Of a stretch of DNA of 64,000 bases, positions 55,498 through 62,950 are shown one piece after another (within the stretch, counting starts at the first letter, position 1; each line of letters begins with the position of its first letter). Below the pieces are notes generated by a model. The model worked only from the letters and a program-made list of their open reading frames with translations, had not been told where the DNA came from and made no database searches. The DNA is from Nostoc sp. CHAB 5824 (lineage in GTDB: Bacteria > Cyanobacteriota > Cyanobacteriia > Cyanobacteriales > Nostocaceae). The translations under genes were made by a program, and so were the position numbers. The DNA is taken from assembly GCF_020829665.1 (NCBI RefSeq), contig NZ_JAIVFT010000007.1, positions 248,795-312,794 on the forward strand, given 5' to 3'.

Positions 55498-56373
55498 TCA
55501 AACTGCTAGATAGCGCCGCAAAAAACTTTCTAATGTCTCCAACTGCAAGTTATAAATCGCCTCCAAATTGGCAATTTCATCTTTTGTACAGAAAAATTCA
55601 TTTGCTAGCAATGTGCGATAAGTTCCCAAAGCTTTTTGAATTTGGGGATTGATTAAACCCAATGCACTCTGTAACCCATCAATGGCAAATAGTGGTGAGT
55701 TAATTATTACTGGCTGTTTATTGAAGATCCGACCAAAAATTCGGGGAATATCTTCTCTTAATAAAATCTCCGGCCCTCCCACAGGTAAAATCTGGTTGCG
55801 AGCGCCTTCAACTGTTACAGAATCCACTATTATCCTTGCTAAATCATCGGTACTGACAATTGAAGTACGGTTTTTGCGATCGCCAATTAGCAGATACAAT
55901 CCCGTCTCCCGAAATTGTTCTACTAGTGGCAGCAAGTTAGATGCTAATCCAGATGGGCGTAAAATAGTGTAATTTAAGCCACTAGCTGACAAATATCGCT
56001 CTACTGCTCGTTTAGCTTTAAATACAGGAGCGTCTTCATATCCGCGATCGGCTCCCAGTACAGAAATGAAGACAAAATGCTCTACACCATTGGCTTTTGC
56101 TTGGTCAATGAGTTCAATATTGGCGCGGTAGTCTAAAGATAGGGCATCGCTATCAGAACCGTGAGCGCTGATAATATACTTGACACCTCGACTAGCTTTC
56201 TGGATATCTTTTTCTTCTAGCAAGTCACCGATAAAGATTTCTGCACCCCGGTGTTCTAACTCGCTGTAGCGCGATGTCAGGCGGACAAATGCCCGCACAG
56301 ACTGTTCTCGTCGCCGTAGGAGTCGCACAACTCTGCGACCAATTCCTCCTGTTGCTCCAGTTATTAGAAACAT
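55498..56373 (-). CDS. NmrA-like / atypical SDR NAD(P)-binding protein
   Basis: 291 residues. The dinucleotide motif is TGATGGIGRRVVRLL at the N-terminus, with GDLLEEKDIQKA, YIISAHGS and the Y-x3-K-like region near VFKAKRAVERYL; TILRPSGLASNLLP matches Ycf39/NmrA-type atypical short-chain reductases. Such proteins serve in chlorophyll or photosystem assembly or as redox sensors; which applies here is unknown. Confidence 0.8.
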   Translation of the reverse strand: MFLITGATGGIGRRVVRLLRRREQSVRAFVRLTSRYSELEHRGAEIFIGDLLEEKDIQKASRGVKYIISAHGSDSDALSLDYRANIELIDQAKANGVEHFVFISVLGADRGYEDAPVFKAKRAVERYLSASGLNYTILRPSGLASNLLPLVEQFRETGLYLLIGDRKNRTSIVSTDDLARIIVDSVTVEGARNQILPVGGPEILLREDIPRIFGRIFNKQPVIINSPLFAIDGLQSALGLINPQIQKALGTYRTLLANEFFCTKDEIANLEAIYNLQLETLESFLRRYLAV

Positions 56374-56704
56374 ATAAATACCTAAATTGAATAGTTACAG
56401 GGTTTATACTTCTCGAAATGCTCGATATATAGCGGTTCTCGTTTACGTGAGTACACCCGTAGGGGCACGGCATGCCGTGCCCCTACACCTTGCGATAAAT
56501 GTTGTATCGCATCTGAATGGCAACCGCTATATGCTCAAAATCCGATGAGCAATACTTAAACAGAGATATGAGCATATTTTTATACTTTGTTACCATGCTC
56601 AAGATATTCTCATGCCAATAAGTCACACCTTATTCATTTTAATACTCTAAAAATTATCCCCCATATCTTTAGTAGATGCAGGGGATAGGGTAATGGGATT
56701 AGTT
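56374..56704. other. Intergenic region containing a MITE-like element
   Basis: 330 bp with no gene. The middle third is the MITE-like element at 56427-56532; the rest is A+T-rich and unassigned. Confidence 0.55.
56427..56532. mobile_element. MITE-like element with nested palindrome
   Basis: The 11-bp terminal inverted repeats ATATAGCGGTT (56427-56437) and AACCGCTATAT (56522-56532) bound 106 bp without coding capacity. Inside, GTAGGGGCACGGCATGCCGTGCCCCTAC minus its ends forms a perfect 28-bp palindrome at 56459-56486. No transposase with matching ends is in the window. Confidence 0.7.
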
Positions 56705-57082
56705 TTACTGGCTCAACAAGTTAATAGCTTGTTCAAGCGACATCTTAGCCTTGTGCAGATTCAGCAGGTTCTCTTGGTCGTATCGGTCAGGATAGTTCAT
56801 TTTCCTGCCCTCTAAAGTTATCCGAATTAGTGCTGCTTGCTCATCTGTGGGTGAATTCATCTCTTCTATAGCAGAACTGATTATCTGGATAGCGTTAAAG
56901 TTAGGGAATTTTAACCCTTTGCCTTGCTTCATTTGTTGCAGCGCTAAAAGTGGAAATGCCATCAGAGTTACGATGTACGAGGTTTTGTATCCTGCATTCC
57001 CAGTTGGTTTGATGCCGTATCTACGACACAAGTCGCGTAATTCTTTAATAGTCTTGATTTCAAGTTCGGAACGCGTGAACAT
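56705..57082 (-). CDS. Small SAP-domain-like protein
   Basis: 125 residues from ATG 57082 (MFTRSELEIK); the frame extends to 57160. Residues about 10-40 (TIKELRDLCRRYGIKPTGNAGYKTSYIVTLMAF) match the SAP DNA-binding helix-loop-helix, with the LRDLCRRYGI core. The rest is helical and unrecognised. It diverges from a small RHH-like gene across a short shared promoter region. Possibly of plasmid or phage origin. Confidence 0.6.
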   Translation of the reverse strand: MFTRSELEIKTIKELRDLCRRYGIKPTGNAGYKTSYIVTLMAFPLLALQQMKQGKGLKFPNFNAIQIISSAIEEMNSPTDEQAALIRITLEGRKMNYPDRYDQENLLNLHKAKMSLEQAINLLSQ

Positions 57083-57210
57083 AAAATAGTAGTGTCCATT
57101 TTTGAAATTGGATATTGGTGGTTGTACTTCCGGCAAGTTGTAGCAACCACCAAAAAACAATTTATTGTTTTGGCACCAAGTAAATCAACCCTTGTTTATA
57201 TTTCTCAATA

Positions 57211-57399
57211 ATGCCTAATCCTAAAGGGAACCCACAAAATTTACAACCAATTAAATCAAATAGAGAAGAATCATTAACAGAGAGGATTAACCTACGCATT
57301 ACCAAGACTATGAAGGAAGAACTATCTACCAAAGATGATCCTCCAGAATTTTGTCGTCGTGCAATCCAGGAAGCGTTAGATAAAGATAGAGAAAAGTAA
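57211..57399 (+). CDS. Small ribbon-helix-helix-like protein
   Basis: 62 residues. The leader MPNPKGNPQNLQPI is followed by LTERINLRITKTMKEELSTKDDPPEFCRRAIQEAL, the pattern of an Arc/CopG-like DNA-binding fold: a short strand then two helices. Likely a small regulator, divergent from the SAP-like gene. Confidence 0.6.
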   Translation: MPNPKGNPQNLQPIKSNREESLTERINLRITKTMKEELSTKDDPPEFCRRAIQEALDKDREK

Positions 57400-57479
57400 T
57401 CTTAAAGGGATAGTTGTCACGAGTGCGTGAATTACTGCAATGAATCAGCAATTAAGCATATTGCTTTCTCAATATGCTT

Positions 57480-57725
57480 GATTGCTTGCTGAAAACACTG
57501 AAATTAGTAAGTAAAAGCTCATTTTACTTGCGGAAAACACCAAAATGAGAAAGCAAACTGGAGTTTGAGTAAGTAAAAGCTCATTTGGCTTGCGGAAAAC
57601 ACCAAAATGAGAAAGCAAACTGGAGTTTGAGAAAGTCAAAGCTTATTTTGCTTGCGGAAAACACTGAAATGAGAAAGCAAACTGGGGTTTGAGAAAGTAA
57701 AAGCTTCTTTTGAGTAAGTAAAATG
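57480..57725. repeat. 62-bp tandem repeat array with hairpins
   Basis: The string TTGCGGAAAACAC recurs at 57528, 57590 and 57652, 62 bp apart, with a truncated copy at 57486. Each unit can fold a stem between CTCATTTT and AAAATGAG and a second between CAAACT and AGTTTG. Copies differ at a few sites. Not coding: stops occur in the frames across copies. Confidence 0.85.
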
Positions 57726-57825
57726 CCATTTTGCTTATTAAATTCAACTTTAGCGACTCCCAAATAAAAAAATACTCAGCTACTTCTTATGGGGTGAGCA
57801 TATAGGGACTGTTTTCAAACTCGAA

Positions 57826-57901
57826 TATCCCCCCTAACCCCCCTTAAAAAGGGGGGAAAAGAAACTCTAAAGCCCCCCTTTTTAAGGGGGGTTGGGGGGA
57901 T
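57826..57901. repeat. Large C-run/G-run palindromic repeat
   Basis: Two arms, ATCCCCCCTAACCCCCCTTA-type (57826-57856) and its inverted copy (57872-57901), flank a 15-nt A-rich centre. Each arm is itself palindromic. A partial copy is at 8652-8686. The remainder of 57400-58038 has no gene. Confidence 0.85.
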
Positions 57902-58038
57902 CAAAAGCTATGGGTAAATGTTAGAAGACTTGTGTATACATAGTAGCTTTTTAGGAGCGAGAAATGGAAGTGAAATCAGAGTATAATGCGTTGACAATTA
58001 TTGCCGATATAGAGAAGTGGATGTAAGGAGACTTATAG

Positions 58039-59004
58039 ATGTGTGACGAAGATCAGTATGATGTCTTCCTTTGCCACAATAGCAAAGACAAACCTGAAGT
58101 TATAGAAATTGCTCATGAATTAACAAGACAAGGAATTAAACCTTGGCTAGATAAATGGGAACTTCGTCCTGGTTTAGCATGGCAGGTTTTACTAGAAGAA
58201 CAAATAGAAAACATTCAATCAGCAGCAGTTTTTGTAGGTAGCAGTGGACTTGACCCTTGGCAAAGTCAAGAGATGAGAGCTTTTTTAAACGAATTTGTCG
58301 AGAGAAAATGTCCCGTGATTCCCGTTTTGCTTGGGAATACACCACAGCAGCCTAAACTCCCAGTTTTTCTTAGGGGTAATACGTGGGTTGACTTTCGGAC
58401 AGATTCTGAGGCTATGGAGCAGTTAATTTGGGGTATTACTGGAAAACCGCCAGAGCGAAAATTAAAGCTACAGCCAGTAATTCAAGCCGATGACCTCAGT
58501 TCTGAGAAGGGAGTAAACTACACGCGATTGCGTGATTTGCTAGCAGCAGGCAAGTGGAAAGAAGCGGATGAGGAAACTTTAACTGTGATGCTCAAGGCAT
58601 CTAGCAGGGAAGAAGAAGGCTGGTTTGATGTCGAATCTATCGCTAATTTTCCCTGTACTGACTTACGCACCATTGATCAACTTTGGGTCATATATAGCAA
58701 CGGGCACTTTGGCTTTAGCGTTCAGAAGAAAATTTATCTGAGCGTTGGTGGAAAAGCTGACGGCACATTAAATCAAGAAGCGTGGGAAAAATTTGGCGAT
58801 CGCGTAGCATGGAAAGTGAAAAGAAATTGGATTGATTACTCTTTGATTACTTTTAACACTTCAGCACCTGAGGGACACCTTCCGAGGATTTGGGACGGGG
58901 AGGGATGGGAATTTGATTGGGACGGGGAAGGATTTGATTTTTATATTTTTGAGTGGTCATGGATGGTGGATATTTTTTCTCGCATCGGGACTTGTGAAGT
59001 GTAA
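58039..59004 (+). CDS. TIR-GUN4 fusion protein
   Basis: 321 residues. Residues 7-140 are a TIR domain (YDVFLCHNSKDK, WLDKWELRPG, then W74-xxx-E78 with the likely catalytic Glu of NAD-cleaving TIRs, PVIPVLLG). Residues about 155-300 are a GUN4 domain (YTRLRDLLAAGKWKEADEETL, CTDLRTIDQLWVIYSNGHFGFSVQKKIYL, APEGHLPRIWD), which in GUN4 binds porphyrins or bilins. A WDGEGWEFDWDGEGFDF double repeat follows. Either an NAD-linked sensor or a defence effector triggered by a tetrapyrrole-type signal. Confidence 0.9.
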   Translation: MCDEDQYDVFLCHNSKDKPEVIEIAHELTRQGIKPWLDKWELRPGLAWQVLLEEQIENIQSAAVFVGSSGLDPWQSQEMRAFLNEFVERKCPVIPVLLGNTPQQPKLPVFLRGNTWVDFRTDSEAMEQLIWGITGKPPERKLKLQPVIQADDLSSEKGVNYTRLRDLLAAGKWKEADEETLTVMLKASSREEEGWFDVESIANFPCTDLRTIDQLWVIYSNGHFGFSVQKKIYLSVGGKADGTLNQEAWEKFGDRVAWKVKRNWIDYSLITFNTSAPEGHLPRIWDGEGWEFDWDGEGFDFYIFEWSWMVDIFSRIGTCEV

Positions 59005-59181
59005 TATTTCAGCACTTCAGACTTTTATAAATATTTATAACAGGGTTTTTTTCAACGAGTTAATCAACATTTCAGAGATCCGATACCTGGCACGGTGCAA
59101 TTCGCAATTCGCAATTTGTTTAGAGTAAAATAAATAACATTTAAGTCTGGTGAAAAGTATTATTAATTCAGACTCAAATGT

Positions 59182-59559
59182 ATGAATCAAAATATTTCTA
59201 TTAGCGATAGAACGAAAGCCTTGGCAATCAGGATAGTTAAAGCTTGTAGTTTCTTAGATGAAAAGCCTGGAGTTTGTCGAACGTTATCAAATCAACTACT
59301 ACGTAGTGGTACTTCCATTGGTGCAAATGTCAGAGAAGCTCAATCTGCTCAATCCAATAAAGATTTCCTTCACAAATTGGAAATTGCACTTAAGGAAGAA
59401 AGAGAAACTGAATATTGGTTAGAAATATTAATCGAGTCGGAATTAGTTGAAAAAAATAAATTTGAGTCTCTTCTCCAAGAAACTAAAGAAATTGGTAAAA
59501 TTCTAGTCGCTTCTACCCGAAAAATCAAAGATAAAATTAACGGCAACCTATCTAGTTAA
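59182..59559 (+). CDS. Four-helix-bundle protein (S23 / 23S rRNA IVP family)
   Basis: 125 residues. DRTKALAIRIVKACSFL, the LSNQLLRSGTSIGANVREAQSAQSNKDFLHKLEIALKEERETEYWLEIL core and a final basic helix match the four-helix-bundle family found in intervening sequences of rRNA and, more often, as free genes. Homopentameric fold; function unknown. Confidence 0.88.
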   Translation: MNQNISISDRTKALAIRIVKACSFLDEKPGVCRTLSNQLLRSGTSIGANVREAQSAQSNKDFLHKLEIALKEERETEYWLEILIESELVEKNKFESLLQETKEIGKILVASTRKIKDKINGNLSS

Positions 59560-59576
59560 TTGCGAATTGCTAATTG

Positions 59577-59735
59577 TCATTGAGTGATACCATCGTTACT
59601 CAATCTGTCATTAATGCCATAGTTGCTGAAATCATAGAAAAATCCTTGCTGCACTCCTGCCGTTTTAGGGTTAGCGTGGATATATCGCAGAGTATTTAAC
59701 AAAGTTTGGGGGTTTAAATCCCCGTCACAAAACGT
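59577..59735 (-). pseudogene. Remnant of a REP-associated (Y1) transposase
   Basis: The minus-strand translation ends QTLLNTLRYIHANPKTAGV...GFFYDFSNYGINDRLSNDG, which matches the C-terminal part of the RAYT/IS200-like tyrosine transposase family (LRYIHxNP motif). Upstream the frame runs into GCGAATT heptamers; the catalytic His-hydrophobic-His and Tyr motifs are gone. Confidence 0.75.
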
Positions 59736-59739
59736 AATT

Positions 59740-59767
59740 GCGAATTGCGAATTGCGAATTGCGAATT
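59740..59767. repeat. Heptamer array GCGAATT
   Basis: Four perfect consecutive copies of GCGAATT, abutting the transposase remnant. A diverged form of the same heptamer occurs near 45596-45615. Confidence 0.9.
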
Positions 59768-59891
59768 GGTTTAAAAGTTTTCCCAATTTAAAATCCCCCC
59801 ACATCTTTGTAAATGCAAGGGGGAGTATTAACAATTCAAAATTGTTTCAGACGGTGATTTAAACCCTTTGTGCAAACAGCCCACTTCAAAA

Positions 59892-60794
59892 CTATTCAGA
59901 AGCTTTGTTATTAGCTCTATTAGCTCGCGCCTCAGCCGAAGCCATCACCTCTTCCATATTCTCTAACACTTCGCCAGGGAAGTTTTCCAAAACTCTGGTA
60001 GAAAGAGCAACCCGCCCTTTACCCTCATCTAAGTCAATAATTACAGCTTTAATTGGCTGACCAACTTGAAATACCTTTTCTAATGAGTCGATGAATTTTT
60101 GGCTTACCTGCTTGATATGAAGCAAAGCCCCCATACCATTTAAATCGACAAACACACCAAAAGGTTTGATACCAGTAACTTTACCTTCCACCAGTTGACC
60201 TAGTTCTAATAAGCTGAAGTTGCTAGAACGAGTTGCTAAACGCTGGGAAAGGATGAGTTTGTTGGTGTTTTTATTAATTTCCAAAAAGCCCACAGTCAGA
60301 TTTTGACCTTTGAGTGCTTCTAAATTATCACGCTCTGCCAGGTGCGATCGCGGAATAAATCCCCGCAAAGAGAGAATATCAACTGTGACACCACCTTTAT
60401 TCACACCCACAACCTTTACTTGCACAGTCTGAGCATTTTCCTGCATTTCGGCCAGTCGTTCCCAGATGTGCTGAATTTCCAACTGCTTTCGAGAAAGGGT
60501 GACTTGACCTTCTGCATCCTGATCTCGGATAATCAAAAACTGCATTTCCTCTTGCAATGGCAGCACCTCCGATAAATCGGTAACTGCTCTCAAAGAAGCC
60601 TCATCGCGCGGCAGAAAAGCTGACGACTTGCCACCAATATCGACATAAGCTCCATCATGGTCAAGTTGGAACACTTTGCCATGTACAACCTGTCCTTTTT
60701 GAAACTGGTAGTCGTGTTTTTCTAGTGCTTTAGCAAAATCGTCCATTGTAAACGACGAATTGGCTGTTTGAGAAAGTTTCGATTCGGAATTCAT
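59892..60794 (-). CDS. 30S ribosomal protein S1 homologue (Rps1b-like)
   Basis: 300 residues, three S1/OB domains: about 34-105 (KGQVVHGKVFQLDHDGAYVDIGGKSSAFLP), 120-185 (TVQVKVVGVNKGGVTVDILSLRGFIPRSHL) and 200-275 (GQLVEGKVTGIKPFGVFVDLNGMGALLHI). Bacterial S1 has six domains; cyanobacteria carry short forms, and this divergent N-terminus suggests the second, Rps1b-type, copy. Binds mRNA at initiation, or acts as a regulator. Confidence 0.88.
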   Translation of the reverse strand: MNSESKLSQTANSSFTMDDFAKALEKHDYQFQKGQVVHGKVFQLDHDGAYVDIGGKSSAFLPRDEASLRAVTDLSEVLPLQEEMQFLIIRDQDAEGQVTLSRKQLEIQHIWERLAEMQENAQTVQVKVVGVNKGGVTVDILSLRGFIPRSHLAERDNLEALKGQNLTVGFLEINKNTNKLILSQRLATRSSNFSLLELGQLVEGKVTGIKPFGVFVDLNGMGALLHIKQVSQKFIDSLEKVFQVGQPIKAVIIDLDEGKGRVALSTRVLENFPGEVLENMEEVMASAEARANRANNKASE

Positions 60795-60845
60795 GACTTT
60801 TGAAGATTAATTGTTATTTGATATGGTGCAACTGGAGTTTAGATT

Positions 60846-60906
60846 GTTATTTGTCATTTGTCATTTGTCCTTTGCTAATGACCAATGACCAATGACTAAT
60901 GACTAA
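60846..60906. repeat. Heptamer arrays (TCATTTG / AATGACC)
   Basis: Copies of TTTGTCA/TTTGTCC on the left and AATGACC/AATGACT on the right lie between the S1 gene and the dienelactone-hydrolase gene; the array reaches the latter's stop. Confidence 0.85.
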
Positions 60907-61643
60907 TTCAGTTGACTAAAGAGTTGTTTAACTTGCTCCCAAGCATCAGCAGCAGCTTTAGGATTATAACTGCCACGATGGTCACAGAAAAATCCGTGAT
61001 CAGCTCCATCGTAGCGGAACACCCGATGAGGAATTTTATATTTTTCTAACTCTGCTTTAATCTCATCTACTTGTTCGGGTGGGATACTAGCATCTTCTGT
61101 GCCAAAGAAGGCATAGAGAGTACCTGGAATTTCTCTAGTGCGGGTAACAGTGGGAGCGCCACCTCCTGGTGTGCGGGTGGTAATTCCAGCACCGTAGAAG
61201 GAAGCCGTAGCTTTAACATCTGGTAAGGTAGCTGCAAGATATGCGACGTGACCGCCAAAGCAGAAGCCAATACAACCAAAGCCATCTTTTTTCACTTGGG
61301 GCAGATTTTTGAGGTAGTCAATTGCTGATTGAATATCGCTCAATAACTCTGATGCTTGAGTTTGCATGGCGTAACCTCTACCCGTTTCAATATCTTCGGG
61401 TGTGTATCCAGTTTCAAAGCCAGGAGCAGTCCGTTGGAAAAGTGCAGGTGCGATTGCTACATATCCAAGTTTGGCAATTCGTTCTGTAACATCCCGAATG
61501 TGAACGTTGACACCAAAAATCTCTTGTAATACTACGACTCCTGGGTAAAATCCAGCTTCTTTTGGTTCTGCTAAATAAGCTGAAACTTGAATATTATCTT
61601 GCAAAAGATTAACTGTTGTGGTAATTATTGCTTGCTCTGTCAT
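60903..61643 (-). CDS. Dienelactone hydrolase family protein
   Basis: 246 residues. The nucleophile is the Cys in GFGCIGFCFGGHVAYLAA, the acid the Asp near FFGTEDASIPPEQV, and the His in DGADHGFFCDHRGSYN, matching the Cys-Asp-His triad of the DLH alpha/beta hydrolases. It is a cytoplasmic hydrolase; physiological substrate unknown. Divergent from the GntR gene. Confidence 0.9.
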   Translation of the reverse strand: MTEQAIITTTVNLLQDNIQVSAYLAEPKEAGFYPGVVVLQEIFGVNVHIRDVTERIAKLGYVAIAPALFQRTAPGFETGYTPEDIETGRGYAMQTQASELLSDIQSAIDYLKNLPQVKKDGFGCIGFCFGGHVAYLAATLPDVKATASFYGAGITTRTPGGGAPTVTRTREIPGTLYAFFGTEDASIPPEQVDEIKAELEKYKIPHRVFRYDGADHGFFCDHRGSYNPKAAADAWEQVKQLFSQLN

Positions 61644-61922
61644 AATAATTTTTACCAGTGCTGTATGATTAGCCGTGTGTTTATTTGATATAACTATGCC
61701 AGTATGCCCAGGTCATTTCCATTTAAATTATCAATTACCAATAGGAGCGCATTAGAAATTTGTACCAGAAAAACTTCATGTGTAAATAAAATATTTGACA
61801 TGTAGCAAATGCAGCTGGTCACTAAAGGAGGGCTGAGTTAAAAGTGCCGTGTGCTGAGTAGTAAATCAACACTCCCCACTTCCCACTCCCCACTCCCCAC
61901 TCAGTATTCAGGAGGTTTGCTG
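61644..61922. other. Divergent promoter region with short repeats
   Basis: Between the dienelactone-hydrolase and GntR genes. CCCCACTCC-type repeats at 61870-61902 and a strong AGGAGG at 61911-61916 lie before ATG 61923. No gene. Confidence 0.55.
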
Positions 61923-62906
61923 ATGATTCAATTCCGTATTCAGCCAGACAGCGAAATTCCCGCATCAACCCAGCTGTTTAATCAAATCCGGTTTGCGATC
62001 GCTTCTCGGCAATATCCCCCTGCTTACAAATTGCCAAGCACAAGAGCGCTGGCAATGCAAACTGGATTACACCGCAATACCATTAGTAAAGTTTACCGTC
62101 AACTAGAAGAAGACGGATTTGTTGAAAGTATGGCTGGTTCGGGGATTTATGTTCGTCCCCAAGGTCATGAGGGCGGTAGCAGGCTGCAATCACCGATTCT
62201 CAAACAAAATGCTGATGCATATCAAGTTGTCCAGAAAGCACTCGATGATTTGCTCACCCAAGGATGTTCACTCAATCAAGCCAGAGAGCTATTTTTAGCA
62301 GAAATTGACTGGCGCTTGCGTTGTAGTGCGCGGGTACTGGTTGCAGTTCCATCTTATGACATCGGTGCTGGTGAGTTGATGGTTTATGAATTAGAGCGAT
62401 CGCTAAAAATACCAGTCCAGTTGGTAGCAATGGAAGAATTAACAGCTGTGTTAGATAAAACTACCTCTGCGACAGTAGTTACAAGTCGGTATTTTATCAG
62501 TAATGTGGAAGCGATCGCAGCTCCGAAAGCTGCACGGGTAATTCCTTTGGATATCTACGACTACAGCAAAGAACTCAGCTTATTGAAAACCCTCCCAAAA
62601 GAAAACTGTGTAGGCATAGTTAGCCTCAGTTCCGGGATTGCCCGAGCAGCAGAAGTCATCCTCCACGGTTTGCGAGGGGATGAACTATTAGTGATGACTG
62701 CACAACCAAAAGATGCTTATAAACTTCAGGCAATGGTTAAACGGGCTGAGGTAATCATAAGTGATCAAGCCAGTTTTGCAGCAGTGCAAGCAGCCGTACA
62801 AACATGTGATGAAGATATTATTCGTCCACCGAAGCTGATTAAGGTTGAAAATTATATCGGTACTAACTCAATTAACTTGCTAAAACGAGAACTGGGTTTG
62901 GGTTAA
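61923..62906 (+). CDS. GntR-family transcriptional regulator with ligand-binding domain
   Basis: 327 residues from ATG 61923, chosen because AGGAGG is at good spacing; the frame to 61851 is repeat-encoded. The winged helix (QLFNQIRFAIASRQYPPAYKLPSTRALAMQTGLHRNTISKVYRQLEEDGFVESMAGSGIYV) is the GntR/YtrA signature. The remainder (about 90-327) resembles a periplasmic-binding or aminotransferase-like sensor but is not assignable. 44 bp upstream of the monooxygenase, so it may control it. Confidence 0.85.
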   Translation: MIQFRIQPDSEIPASTQLFNQIRFAIASRQYPPAYKLPSTRALAMQTGLHRNTISKVYRQLEEDGFVESMAGSGIYVRPQGHEGGSRLQSPILKQNADAYQVVQKALDDLLTQGCSLNQARELFLAEIDWRLRCSARVLVAVPSYDIGAGELMVYELERSLKIPVQLVAMEELTAVLDKTTSATVVTSRYFISNVEAIAAPKAARVIPLDIYDYSKELSLLKTLPKENCVGIVSLSSGIARAAEVILHGLRGDELLVMTAQPKDAYKLQAMVKRAEVIISDQASFAAVQAAVQTCDEDIIRPPKLIKVENYIGTNSINLLKRELGLG

Positions 62907-62950
62907 TCCAAAGATAATTCGACCAACATCTATAAAGGAGGGATGAGGTA

